A DNA stretch of 64,000 bases from Streptomyces californicus (GCF_000717645.1 NZ_JNZZ01000010.1:129312-193311), one strand, 5' to 3'; shown: positions 8,201-17,485, counted from the stretch's first letter. Notes: generated from the letters alone by a model not told the origin. Numbers and translations are program-made.

Positions 8201-9772
8201 ATGGGCCGCGAAGTCGGTCGAGTGGCATTCACGGAGCGGGACCACGCACGGTTCCGGTCCCGCCTGACGGAGAGCCTTTCCTCGCTGAGGAAAGCGGTGA
8301 CGGACCCCGCCTTCGGGGCGGCTCCGCCCACGCTGGGGGCGGAGCTCGAGCTCTCCCTCATCGAGCCGGACGGCCGTCCGGCCCCGGTCAACGCGGCTGT
8401 CCGCGAGGCCACCCGGGACGACTCGCTCACCCTGGAGGTGGCCCGTTTCAACCTTGAGGCGAACCTGACGCCGGTTCCGGCGCGAGGCCGCCCCTTCACC
8501 GCCCTGGCCGCGCAGGCGACAAGCACACTGACGGGGATCAACGCCACAACACCGCGGCACCGGGGGGTCGCGGCGGTCCCGATCGGAACCCTCCCCACCC
8601 TTACACCGACCGACCTGACCGCGCGGGCACTGACCGACCTCCCGCGCTACCACGCGCTGGAGCGGGCCTGGAGCCGCCGCCGCTCCGTGCCCTTCGACCT
8701 GCCCGTGGGGGAACGGGGCCTGGTCAGGGCGGAGTCCGTGGCGGTCCAGGGCGCGGCCTGCTCCTGGCAGGTACACCTGACGGTCGCCCCGCACCTCTTC
8801 CGTCGTGCCTTCAACGCCGCCCAGCTCGCCACCGGACCGGCCTTGGCGGCCGCAGGCAATTCCCCCTTCCCGCTGGGCCTACCCGGATGGCAGGAGGCCC
8901 GCATCCCGGTGTACGAACACGGCTTCGGCGACCGTGGCTCACCTGGCTCCGGCACCCGGCGCCCCCGGGCCGGATTCGGTCCCGGATGGATGCGGGGCGG
9001 TCCTCTCTCCGCGTTCGAGGTGGCCGTACGCCGTTACGACGTCCTGCTGCCGGAGGTCCTCCCCACCCACGGCCTTGACGCACCCTGCGACTGGCCGGAG
9101 CTCGGGGAACTCCGCCTGCACCTCAGCACGGTGTGGTGGTGGAACCGGCCGGTGTACGACCCTCGCGGCCACCTGCGGATCGAGTTCCGGGCGCTCCCGT
9201 CCGGGCCGACGCCGCTGGACATGGCCGCGAACGCCGCCTTCCTGGTCGGCCTCACGCTCTTTCTCACGGCCGGTGGGCGCGACGTGGCGCAGGAACTCCC
9301 GTTCGCGCTCGCCAAGGCCAATTTCTACCGCGCCGCCCGCGATGGGCCGCACGCCTCCCTGTGGTGGCCCTCGCCGGGAACGGCGCCGCGCGAGTACCGA
9401 GCCGGAGCCCTGGTGGAGGAGTTGCTGCCGCGGGCCCGTGAGGGACTGGCGCTGCTCTCGGTGGGCGCCGATGAGGCCGACACCATGCTGGACCTGCTGC
9501 ACCACCGGGTCGTGACGGGCCGTACGGGCGCCTGGTGGCAGCAGCGCGCACGTGAGGCGCTGCGGAGGCGCGGGGCGGCGGACGGGGAAGCCGCGGAACG
9601 GGGGACGGGGAGACCCGCACCGCCCGGCACATCGGACACCCCTGGGTCTGCATGCGAACGAGACTCCGCCGAACTCGCGGAACTGACGGTCCACTACGCC
9701 CGGCTCGCTGCTGAAGCCGCGCCGGTGCACACCTGGAAACCACCCGCCCTTTCACCACGGAGCGACCGATGA
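8201..9772 (+). CDS. Glutamate-cysteine ligase-like (GCS2 family) enzyme
   Basis: A 523-residue member of the GCS2/carboxylate-amine ligase superfamily, which uses ATP to join a carboxylate to an amine. The N-terminal metal/ATP motif is TLGAELELSLIEPDG. A later NLEANLTPVP segment, a His-containing core strand WQVHLTVAP, the patch GNSPFPLGL and LRIEFRALPSGPTP near residue 340 fit the fold. Residues after about 465 are low-complexity and cluster-specific. ATG at 8201 has GGGGAG upstream. The stop overlaps the start of the flavoenzyme gene by 4 nt (ATGA), implying translational coupling. In a biosynthetic setting it probably forms an amide on an unusual substrate rather than making gamma-glutamylcysteine. 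Confidence 0.85.
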   Translation: MGREVGRVAFTERDHARFRSRLTESLSSLRKAVTDPAFGAAPPTLGAELELSLIEPDGRPAPVNAAVREATRDDSLTLEVARFNLEANLTPVPARGRPFTALAAQATSTLTGINATTPRHRGVAAVPIGTLPTLTPTDLTARALTDLPRYHALERAWSRRRSVPFDLPVGERGLVRAESVAVQGAACSWQVHLTVAPHLFRRAFNAAQLATGPALAAAGNSPFPLGLPGWQEARIPVYEHGFGDRGSPGSGTRRPRAGFGPGWMRGGPLSAFEVAVRRYDVLLPEVLPTHGLDAPCDWPELGELRLHLSTVWWWNRPVYDPRGHLRIEFRALPSGPTPLDMAANAAFLVGLTLFLTAGGRDVAQELPFALAKANFYRAARDGPHASLWWPSPGTAPREYRAGALVEELLPRAREGLALLSVGADEADTMLDLLHHRVVTGRTGAWWQQRAREALRRRGAADGEAAERGTGRPAPPGTSDTPGSACERDSAELAELTVHYARLAAEAAPVHTWKPPALSPRSDR

Positions 9773-11508
9773 GCACGAGCACGCGCCCGCCCGCCACCGA
9801 TCTCCAGGTCGACTTCCCCTTCGACTACGCCGCGCACGTCGGCGGCGGCCGACGCATGGGACGACTCCCCGAGAAGGCTCTCGGCGCGCGCGTCGCCGTC
9901 GTGGGAACCGGCGGCAGCGGGCTGGCCGCCGCCTACGAACTGCTGCGGGCCGGCTGCCGTCCCGTCCTGTACGAGGCCGAGCGCAGCGCGGACGGGCCGG
10001 GGGGCCGACGCCTGGGAGGACGCATGTACAGCCGTCGCCTCCGTGAGGAGGACAGCGCCGTCGTGGAACTGGGCTGCATGCGTTTTCCCGATTCCGCCTC
10101 CCTTCTGCGCCAGTACGCCGGGACCTTCGGCGTTCGGCTGGAGCCGTTCCGCGACAACTACGCCGCCCCCGTCACGCCGTTGACGGTGCTGGACGTGGAC
10201 GGCGTCCAGCACACCACCCGGGAGATCCAGGACCTGTACGACCGGCTCGACGGCTTCCGTGAGGCGCACACGCGCTGGCGACGCGCTCTCGCCCGGATCG
10301 GTCTCTCCCAGATCCTGCGCGATCTTGCCGCGCGCGACCTCACCGCGGTGCGCCCTCACTGGAACCAGGTGCTCGGCCGGTTCGAGTCCTGGTCCTTCTA
10401 CCGCTTCCTGCGCGAGCCCGGCGGCGCGGGCCTGACCCACGACCAGGCACGGCTCCTGGGGACCGCGGGAGTGGCGCCCGGCGTCTGGGACTCCTTCTTC
10501 GAGATCAGCGTGATCGAGATTCTGCGACTGCTGCTGTGCACCGAGGGAAGCGACACCCTGTACGCGCCCGACGGCATCAGCCGGCTCGCCGAAGGCTTCT
10601 GGACCTGCCCCGTCGCCGACCCCCGCGAGCGGACGCACAGCCTGGAGGCGGTCAACGAAGGGGCACCCCGGCCCGCCGTGCGCCTCCTGGAAGTCGAACC
10701 GGACGCGGCGCGTGGTGTGGTGGTGCACGACGCCGACGGACAGGCCGAGCGGTTCGCGGCCGTGGTGTTCACCCCGCAACTGCGCCTGCTGGAGACCGGA
10801 ATCGAGGTTCGTTCCACCAGCCCCCGCACCCCCGTGTTCGGCCCCCGGCTGTGGAGAGCCGTCCGCCGCCTGTCCTACTGGCAGTCGTCCAAGACCGCCC
10901 TCGTGGTCGAGCGGCCGTTCTGGGAGGCGACGACCATGGACGGGGTCACCCTCACCGACCGGCTGCCTCGGGCCGCCTACACCCTGGACTACGGGCCGCC
11001 GCGCGGCCCGGAAGGCCGCCGGGGCGTGCTCGACCTCAGCTTCAGCTGGGCCCAGGACGCGGCGAAGGTCGCCCCTTCCTCCCTGGAGGAGAGAGTCGCT
11101 CTCTTTGTCCGCGACCTCGCTTCCATCCACCCCGGAATGGCGGACGAACTGCGCGCCCAGGCCCGTGCGGGAGAGGCAGTGACGGTGTCCTGGGAGAACG
11201 AGAAGAACTTCCGCGGCTTGTGCCGCTGGTCCTGCCCGGGTGACTACCCGTACCAACGGGACCTCTTCGCCCACTTCCTCAAGGACTTCACCGGTTCCCC
11301 GGCCGTGCCGGGCGAACCGCCGAACGCCCTCTACCTGGCTGGAGACGATACCTCCTGGTCGCCCGGCTGGCTCGACCACGCCCTGGCCTCCGGCCTCAAC
11401 GCCGCCTGGGGGGTGCTGCGCCAGCTCGGCGCCCGACCCGAGCCGGGCAACCCGGGGCCGGGCGATGTCTGGGGCGATCCTCGTTACACGCCACCCACCA
11501 CCCCCTGA
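9769..11508 (+). CDS. Tryptophan 2-monooxygenase-like FAD amine oxidase
   Basis: A 579-residue flavoprotein of the monoamine-oxidase superfamily, closest in pattern to bacterial tryptophan/phenylalanine 2-monooxygenases (IaaM type). The Rossmann FAD motif is VGTGGSGLAAAYE near residue 45, preceded by the family's conserved RMGRLP segment and followed by GGRMYSRR. The middle region GTAGVAPGVWDSFFEISVIE then ILRLL corresponds to the IaaM substrate domain, and the C-terminal FAD segment is YLAGDDTSWSPGW. Members oxidatively decarboxylate an L-amino acid to the amide, for example Trp to indole-3-acetamide. The amidase at 22152-23534 could hydrolyse such an amide. Substrate identity is inference. 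Confidence 0.88.
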   Translation: MSTSTRPPATDLQVDFPFDYAAHVGGGRRMGRLPEKALGARVAVVGTGGSGLAAAYELLRAGCRPVLYEAERSADGPGGRRLGGRMYSRRLREEDSAVVELGCMRFPDSASLLRQYAGTFGVRLEPFRDNYAAPVTPLTVLDVDGVQHTTREIQDLYDRLDGFREAHTRWRRALARIGLSQILRDLAARDLTAVRPHWNQVLGRFESWSFYRFLREPGGAGLTHDQARLLGTAGVAPGVWDSFFEISVIEILRLLLCTEGSDTLYAPDGISRLAEGFWTCPVADPRERTHSLEAVNEGAPRPAVRLLEVEPDAARGVVVHDADGQAERFAAVVFTPQLRLLETGIEVRSTSPRTPVFGPRLWRAVRRLSYWQSSKTALVVERPFWEATTMDGVTLTDRLPRAAYTLDYGPPRGPEGRRGVLDLSFSWAQDAAKVAPSSLEERVALFVRDLASIHPGMADELRAQARAGEAVTVSWENEKNFRGLCRWSCPGDYPYQRDLFAHFLKDFTGSPAVPGEPPNALYLAGDDTSWSPGWLDHALASGLNAAWGVLRQLGARPEPGNPGPGDVWGDPRYTPPTTP

Positions 11509-11582
11509 GCGGACCGGCGGCATCGCCCGGCCCACGCCCCCCCCGTACTCGTCCTGCCGTGTCTGCCGCCCTGGAGGTATTC

Positions 11583-13529
11583 GTGCGCACACCACCCCCC
11601 GGCCGAGAGATCCTGCTGCGTCCCGATCGCGTGTGGGACGCGGTCGCGGACGCCCCCACCGAAGGACTCTCCGTTCTCCTCCGGGACGGCCGCGTCGCAG
11701 CTGTCGCACACGGCCTCGCCCCAGGTCCGGACACGGATGTCCTCGATATGCCCGGCTGCACGCTGCTGCCCGGATTCATCGACTGCCACGTCCACCTGCT
11801 CGACGAAAGCGCGGAGACCGGACCCGCCGCGTACCAGACCCTCACCGCCGTACCCGTCCTCCGCACCATGCTGCACAACGGGTTCACCACCGTCCGCGAC
11901 CTGGGAAGCGCCCACCTGCCTCTCAACGTGTCGCTGCGTGACGCGGTCGAGGACGGTCTGGTCGAAGGGCCACGGATCCTCGCGGCTCCCAACATCCTGT
12001 CCCCGCCGGGCGGCCACGGCGACAAGAAGCCCGACCTCGCTCAGCGCTACGGGCACCCGATCGGCACCCTGGCCCAAGGCGTCGAAGGACTGCGCCGCGC
12101 GATACGCGAGCAGGCACGCGCGGGAGCCGACTGGATCAAGTTCGCCGGCGGCGGCGGATTCTCCTCACCGGTGGACAGCCCCACCAGTACCTCCTACTCA
12201 CGCGTCGAGATGCACACCATCGTCGCCACCGCCGATGACCTCGGTCTGCCCTGCGCGGCACACGTCTTCACCGACCGGGCCGTTCTGCGCGCCGTCGCCG
12301 CAGGGGTACGCAGCGTGGAACACGGCTGCTTCGCCACCCCGCCCACCTACCGGGCCATGGAGCAGGCGGGCACATTCCTGGTGCCCACCCAGTACGTTCA
12401 GACCTACTTCCTCGACCTGCTCGACGACGACGCCTTCTGGGACGACTCCTCGGCCGTCATGCGCGAGAGCTATCGGGAACACGCGGAGGCTCTGCGCGAA
12501 GGCCTTCTGCGGCCGGCGCGGACAGACGTGAAGACGGCCTTCGGGACCGATGCGGGCATGTTCCCCCACGCCGACAACTGGCGTGAGTTCCCCACTCTGA
12601 TGGGTAACGGCTACACCGCCCTACGCGCCCTGCGGGCGGCCACGAGCGTCGCGGCGGACCTCCTCGGCCGACCCGACCTGGGCACCCTCACCCCCGGGGC
12701 CGTCGCCGACCTCGTCGCCCTCGAAGGCGATCCGTTCCGTGACATGACCGCCGTCGCCCGTGTACGGCACGTGATCCAGCGGGGACGCCCGGTCGTCCGG
12801 GAACCGGCCACCATCGCGCCGGGCGCCCGCCCTGTCCCGGTCCATCCCTCCTCCTCCACCTCGCCCAAGGAGAACCCCGTGCGGCCCGAGCAGCTCGTCG
12901 AAGCGATGAAACCGGACGTCGAACGATTCGTCAGCGGCAACCGCCTCGTCGAACTGGCGCAGTCCGGTCAGATCCGTCCTGAGCACTTCAGGAGGCTCCT
13001 GCTGGCCGAGTACCAGTGCCAGGAGGCCGAACTGTCGACCTACGCCCTTCTGGTGGCCCGGCACCGCCACGAGATACCGGCCACCATGTTCTCGTTCATC
13101 CAGCACACCATCGCCACCGCACGCGGCCTGCTGCGCGAGGCGTCTCCGTCCGTCGGCGTCTCCGGCCCCGACATCCCGCCGGTGCCGGTCGACCAGGGAC
13201 TCTTCCGCGTGGTGCGCGACCTGACCTGGATGGGCACCCAGGCCGGTCCCGCCGAAGCCGCCCTCTACCTCCATACGGACCTCTCGACCTGGTGCACCCT
13301 CTTCTCCCGCATCGTCGAGGCGTCGAGGCAGCTCCCCGATGTTCCGGTCCCCGTCCTCACCTACATGGAGTCGTGGGGCGACCAGCCACCTCCGGAAGTC
13401 GCCGAAGGTACTCTGAGAATCCTCGAATACGGTCTGGCACAGGGGGAGGAGCCCGCCCGCATCCTCCACACCGCCCGGCAGCTCGGAGCGCTCGTCGACC
13501 CGTACTGGGACTACGTCGAAGCCGGGTGA
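11583..13529 (+). CDS. Amidohydrolase fused in frame to cluster helical protein
   Basis: A 648-residue frame with two parts. Residues 1 to about 430 are a metal-dependent amidohydrolase of the imidazolonepropionase/prolidase-like group: DCHVHL (His69, His71), WIKFAGGGG with the possible bridging Lys, CAAHVF, SVEHGCF, and FGTDAGMFPH with the catalytic Asp. Residues from about 433 form a complete copy of the ~217-residue helical protein also found at 7490-8143 and 17486-18148 (LAEYQCQEAELSTYA). No stop separates the parts, yet an internal GTG at 12879 carries a strong ribosome site. Either a true fusion or two in-frame products are possible. GTG at 11583 has GGAGG 5 bases upstream. It lies 74 bases after the flavoenzyme gene. 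Confidence 0.85.
   Translation: MRTPPPGREILLRPDRVWDAVADAPTEGLSVLLRDGRVAAVAHGLAPGPDTDVLDMPGCTLLPGFIDCHVHLLDESAETGPAAYQTLTAVPVLRTMLHNGFTTVRDLGSAHLPLNVSLRDAVEDGLVEGPRILAAPNILSPPGGHGDKKPDLAQRYGHPIGTLAQGVEGLRRAIREQARAGADWIKFAGGGGFSSPVDSPTSTSYSRVEMHTIVATADDLGLPCAAHVFTDRAVLRAVAAGVRSVEHGCFATPPTYRAMEQAGTFLVPTQYVQTYFLDLLDDDAFWDDSSAVMRESYREHAEALREGLLRPARTDVKTAFGTDAGMFPHADNWREFPTLMGNGYTALRALRAATSVAADLLGRPDLGTLTPGAVADLVALEGDPFRDMTAVARVRHVIQRGRPVVREPATIAPGARPVPVHPSSSTSPKENPVRPEQLVEAMKPDVERFVSGNRLVELAQSGQIRPEHFRRLLLAEYQCQEAELSTYALLVARHRHEIPATMFSFIQHTIATARGLLREASPSVGVSGPDIPPVPVDQGLFRVVRDLTWMGTQAGPAEAALYLHTDLSTWCTLFSRIVEASRQLPDVPVPVLTYMESWGDQPPPEVAEGTLRILEYGLAQGEEPARILHTARQLGALVDPYWDYVEAG
12868..12881 (+). 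promoter_or_regulatory. Internal ribosome site and GTG start inside the fusion gene
   Basis: AAGGAGAA followed 4 bases later by GTG (12879-12881), in frame with the upstream amidohydrolase. The junction peptide before it is low-complexity (Pro/Ser/Thr-rich), as expected for an untranslated-style spacer or a flexible linker. Translation from here would give a 216-residue protein matching the length of its two stand-alone paralogs. Confidence 0.55.
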
Positions 13530-13615
13530 AGAGGGGGCACGTCCGCCGTTCCGGCCGCTCTCTCCGGACGATACGATCTGCGCCCCGACGAAAAGAACCG
13601 GAACGAAGTGCGCTG

Positions 13616-13714
13616 ATGCCTTCGTTCGACACCACGGAAGAAGACGTCCGGGACTTCGCCGCAGCGGTGGCGCGGGCGGTCGACCCACCCGAGAAGGCTT
13701 CCCGCCGGCCGTAG
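13616..13714 (+). pseudogene. 32-codon ORF resembling a threonine-aldolase C-terminus
   Basis: ATG-initiated peptide MPSFDTTEEDVRDFAAAVAR followed by AVDPPEKASRRP. The segment FDTTEEDVRDFAAAV matches the terminal helix of PLP-dependent threonine aldolases; the complete aldolase in this window (59148-60227) ends CAFDTREDDVDAFLQALK. It is preceded by a weak purine-rich site. I read it as the relic of a deleted aldolase-type lyase gene, though a genuine small peptide cannot be excluded. It sits between the convergent ends of the amidohydrolase-fusion gene and the NRPS gene. Confidence 0.45.
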
Positions 13715-13772
13715 GGCGGGGAACCACCCAGTACCCGGCGGGAGGCGTCCACCGGCCGGCGGGGAGCGGGCG

Positions 13773-16700
13773 TCATCCGGTCGGTCCCCTCCCGCCGTCC
13801 TCCTCCTCGTCCGCAGTGGGGGCGGGAAGGAGACCGGCCCCCCTCAGGAACCGGAGATTCGCGTCGATCATCCGCGCGTCGACCGGCGGGCACACGACAC
13901 CGCTTCCGGCGAGCGCGTCCTCGGTGCTCTCCCGGCCGAAACGCGGAAAGGTGCCGGCGAAGTACATCTCCGCGATCGAGGCGGTGGAACCGCGGGCCGG
14001 TTCGGTGAACATCGGAACGTACGGGGCCAGGGGGTGCTCGGGATCGCGGGCGGTCAGCTCGACCATGTGCCGGGTCCAGGCGGCGTAGGACTGCTCCCGG
14101 ACGCGGTAGCCCATGGCGCGCAGACGTTCCACCAGCAGGTGCAGCAGCGCGGGACGGGGATTGGCGAGGTGGTGGACGCGGCCCTCGCAGGGCTGGTGGG
14201 TGAGGATGTGGACGACGGCGGACGCGGTGTAGTCCACCGGGATGAAGTCCAGGAGCAGAGGGACGTCCGGGGCCGTTCCGGTTTCCGCCACGGTGCGGAA
14301 GAGCGCGCACATCATGGTGTCGGTGTTCCACGTGCCGCTGTTCGTGGCGCCCGTGATTTCGTGGGGCCGGTGAATGGTGACCGGAAGTCCGCGCCTCGCC
14401 GCCAGGGAGACGAGGCGTTCCGCGACCCACTTGGTCTCGGCATAGCCCTGGGAGAGCAGTTCCGGATGGGACGCAGGGGCGTCCTCGTCGACCCGCCGTA
14501 CACCGGCGAGTCCGGACCCGGCGATGACGCTCATGCTGGAGACGTGGTGCACGGCCTTGAGCCGCCGTTCCGTCGCCAGGTCCAGAACAGTCCGGGTCCC
14601 TCCGACGTTCGCCGCGGACAGGGCCTCGTACGGGTAGGCGAAGTTGACCTGGGCGCCGTTGTGGAGGATGACCTCCACCTCGCGGGCGAGCTCGTCCCAG
14701 CCTCCGCTGTCCAGTCCGAATCGTGGCAGGCCCAGATCGCCGGGCACCGCCGCGATGCGGTCCGCCCAGCGGTCGGGGTCGAGGCCGTAGTGCCGCTGAC
14801 GGTCCCGCAGACGGGCGAGGGCCTCGGCGCCGTCGCGAGCACGCACGAGGCAGTGGACGCGCCGGACGCCGGACGCGGCGAGGCGGTCGAGGAGGCGGAC
14901 TCCGAGAAAGCCGGTTGCTCCCGTCAGCAGCACGGAACGAGGAACCCTCTCCTCGTGGCGTTTCGTTGGGGCGCCGTCGGCGGCGGGCGCGTCGAACCGC
15001 AGGGCCGGGTCCGGAACGGACTCGGCGGCGAAGTCGACCGGTGTGTCATGGCCGGCGTCGCCGGGCGCATGACGCAGCTCGGAGGTCCGCTCCGTGAACG
15101 CGGCCAGCGTGGGGTTGTCGAGGAGGACCCGGACGAGAGTCCGGGTGAAGGCGGTCCGGATGCCGAGACGTTCACGGACGACTGCGGAGATCCGGGTCGC
15201 CTGGAGCGAGGTGCCGCCCAGGGCGAGGAAGTCGTCCTGGCGCCTGACGACGTCGACGCCGAGGAAGCGGCGCCAGACCTCGGCGACAACCTCCTCGTCC
15301 TGCCCCCGGGGGCCCTCGGCGGTCCCCACCGGTTCCCGGGCCGCGGCGTCCGTGAGTTCCCGCAGCCGGCCCCGGTCGACCTTGCCGCTGCTGTTGAGGG
15401 GGAGTTCGGGTACGGGGACGACGCGTGCGGGCAACATGTGCGGCGGCAACCGCTCGCGCAGGTACGCGTCGAGCTCCCCGGGCAGACCGCCGTCCTGTTC
15501 CGGTGCGGGGACCACGGCGGCGGCCAAGTGCTGTGAGGCATCCTCCCCCAGGACACCGACGGCGGACTCGTTGACCTGCGGGTGGTCGGTCAGTGTGGTC
15601 TCGACCTCGTCGAGTTCCACCCGGAAGCCGCGGATCTTGACCTGCCTGTCCCGGCGCCCGTGGAACTCGATGACCCCGTCCGTCCGCCATGCGGCCAGGT
15701 CTCCCGTGCGGTACAGGCGCCGCCCCGGGCCGGGACGGAACCGGTCAGGGACGAACGCCGCCGCCGTCCTGGTGCGGTCGCCGAGGTATCCGAGGGCCAC
15801 ACCATCGCCACCTACCCACAGCTCGCCGATCTCCCCGGGATCGGCCGGGGTGCCGTCGTCCCGTACGACGTAGGCAGTGGAGGCGGCCACCGGCCGGCCG
15901 ATGGGGATGCCACGGGCTTCCGGGGCGATGGAGTCGATGACGTGCGTGGTGGAGAACACGGAGTTCTCGGTGGGGCCGTAGCCGTTCAGGAAGAGGACAG
16001 GGGAACCGTGCTCCAGTACGGCTCTGACGGCGGAGGGGTTGAGGACGTCCCCGCCCGCGATCAGGCACCGGAGCCCTGAGAACATTCCGGGACGCTGTTC
16101 GGCGTGCAGGTGGAAGAGGCCGGCGCTGAGCCACATCACGGTAATTCCGCGGTCATCGAGCAGTTGCTCGAGTGCGGCCGGGTCGAGAAGGGTCTCGGGG
16201 GCGGGCAGGACCAGGGCGGCGCCGTTCAGCAACGGGGCGAACAGTTCGAAGCAGGAGACGTCGAAGGTCGGGTTGGTGGTGGCCAGGAGGCGGTCGGCCG
16301 GCGCCATCCGGAGGGCTTCGGTTCCGCGCACCAGCCGGACGGGGCCCCGATGTGCGCAGACGACGCCTTTGGGCCTCCCGGTCGAGCCGGAGGTGTAGAT
16401 GACGTAGGCCGCGTCGGTGGCGCGCCGTCGCGTTGTCCGGTCCTCCGCCGGACCGGGGCCTTCCCGTGACGTGAGTTCGGCGACGGTCATCCGGCCGAAT
16501 CCTCCGGCCGGCCCGGTCCGCGGTTCGGTGTCGGCGGTGACGACCGCGCGCACGTCCGCGTCGCGCAGGATCGAGGAGAGACGGTCGGCAGGGTGCGAGG
16601 GGTCCAGCGGCAGGTAGACCGCGCCGGCTTCGAGGACGGCGAACACGGCCGCGACGGTCTCCGGTGAGCGGGGCAGGAGGAGCGCGACGCGGTCCCCGTC

Positions 16701-16922
16701 CCGCACTCCGCGTGCCCGCAGGCGTGCCGCGCCGCGCCGCACGCGATCCAGCAGTTCGCTGTAGTCCCACACTCCCCCCTCCCACAGCACCGCGGGAGCG
16801 TGAGGATGGAGACGGGCCTGTTCCTCGAACAGTTCGGGAATCAGCGCGTTCCGGGGGTAATCGGTGGCGGTGTCGTTCCACCGCCGGACGGCGTCCGGCA
16901 CGTGGACGGGGAGCTGGACCAT
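13773..16922 (-). CDS. Stand-alone NRPS module: adenylation-PCP-thioester reductase
   Basis: A 1049-residue NRPS-like protein without a condensation domain. Adenylation spans about 1-525 (YTSGSTGRPKG at 176-186, FDVSCFE, NGYGPTE, YRTGDLA, catalytic Lys514 in SSGKVD). A carrier domain has phosphopantetheine Ser572 in ALGGTSLQ. An NADPH-dependent reductase runs from about 662 (GATGFLG, then Tyr827-x-x-x-Lys831). By alignment with GrsA the specificity residues read D-V-F-W-L-A-G-V-F-K, nearest to valine-type codes but not identical. It should load one amino acid and release it as an aldehyde or alcohol. ATG at 16922 has GAGG 6 bases upstream; the open frame continues upstream without NRPS-like sequence. 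It is encoded opposite to its flanking operons. Confidence 0.94.
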   Translation of the reverse strand: MVQLPVHVPDAVRRWNDTATDYPRNALIPELFEEQARLHPHAPAVLWEGGVWDYSELLDRVRRGAARLRARGVRDGDRVALLLPRSPETVAAVFAVLEAGAVYLPLDPSHPADRLSSILRDADVRAVVTADTEPRTGPAGGFGRMTVAELTSREGPGPAEDRTTRRRATDAAYVIYTSGSTGRPKGVVCAHRGPVRLVRGTEALRMAPADRLLATTNPTFDVSCFELFAPLLNGAALVLPAPETLLDPAALEQLLDDRGITVMWLSAGLFHLHAEQRPGMFSGLRCLIAGGDVLNPSAVRAVLEHGSPVLFLNGYGPTENSVFSTTHVIDSIAPEARGIPIGRPVAASTAYVVRDDGTPADPGEIGELWVGGDGVALGYLGDRTRTAAAFVPDRFRPGPGRRLYRTGDLAAWRTDGVIEFHGRRDRQVKIRGFRVELDEVETTLTDHPQVNESAVGVLGEDASQHLAAAVVPAPEQDGGLPGELDAYLRERLPPHMLPARVVPVPELPLNSSGKVDRGRLRELTDAAAREPVGTAEGPRGQDEEVVAEVWRRFLGVDVVRRQDDFLALGGTSLQATRISAVVRERLGIRTAFTRTLVRVLLDNPTLAAFTERTSELRHAPGDAGHDTPVDFAAESVPDPALRFDAPAADGAPTKRHEERVPRSVLLTGATGFLGVRLLDRLAASGVRRVHCLVRARDGAEALARLRDRQRHYGLDPDRWADRIAAVPGDLGLPRFGLDSGGWDELAREVEVILHNGAQVNFAYPYEALSAANVGGTRTVLDLATERRLKAVHHVSSMSVIAGSGLAGVRRVDEDAPASHPELLSQGYAETKWVAERLVSLAARRGLPVTIHRPHEITGATNSGTWNTDTMMCALFRTVAETGTAPDVPLLLDFIPVDYTASAVVHILTHQPCEGRVHHLANPRPALLHLLVERLRAMGYRVREQSYAAWTRHMVELTARDPEHPLAPYVPMFTEPARGSTASIAEMYFAGTFPRFGRESTEDALAGSGVVCPPVDARMIDANLRFLRGAGLLPAPTADEEEDGGRGPTG

Positions 16923-17485
16923 ACGGCGCCTCGGTGACTGAGGGGGAGTGGCGGTCGCCGCCGGATGGGTCCGGCCTGAGGCGGAGCACAACAGAAATGC
17001 GCGACCTCCAGGGTGCCGGATTCATGCACGGCGATTCTTTGGTGACCTACCCGGTCATCGCTATCCGATTCACTCCGTCGGGAAAATTCTCACATACTTT
17101 CGCCTCTTCCGGCGCATGGAAACCATGCGCAACAGTGGTGCGCCGGCGATTCGTCCGGCGGGGTTTCGGAAGTGATCCACCAGTTTTATCGGGGCGGTTC
17201 GGCGTATGGGGCGAGTGCCGGGGCCGGCCCTCTGTCCAAAAGATCAAAATCGTTGGGGGGGAGTAATAGAATCTTGGTAATCCCCTTGCTCGTCCCTGTG
17301 GTTCGTGCAGTAATGGAGGGAAACCCGGTGGGTCATGGCGGGACGGGTAGAGATCGCCAAATATTTATCCGACCCTTACTTCGGTCGTAGTGCATCCTGC
17401 ATCCCTATGCGCTCGCGAGTTCCTTAAGGGCGCTCTGCATCCCATCCGGAGAAAATGCGAAACGAGCAGAAAGGGCGAGGTTTGC
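16923..17485. other. Divergent promoter region between NRPS and second operon
   Basis: 563 bp with no convincing gene. It is less GC-rich than its flanks from about 17030 to 17120 and from 17230 to 17470. A perfect inverted repeat lies at 17112-17130. A run of Gs followed by AGTAATAGAATCTTGG occurs near 17255-17275. The region must contain promoters for both the NRPS and the 17486-21252 operon. Confidence 0.6.
17112..17130. promoter_or_regulatory. Perfect inverted repeat, candidate operator
   Basis: GCGCATGG-AAA-CCATGCGC: two 8-bp arms separated by 3 bases, in the divergent region 190 bp from the NRPS start and 356 bp from the next start. The symmetric short-spacer form suits a dimeric repressor or activator site. 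No matching regulator can be assigned. Confidence 0.4.

Noticed and set aside
9694..11709. 671-codon antisense frame opposite the Trp-monooxygenase-like gene
   Set aside because: No protein-like motifs; the sense strand encodes an intact flavoenzyme with family motifs.
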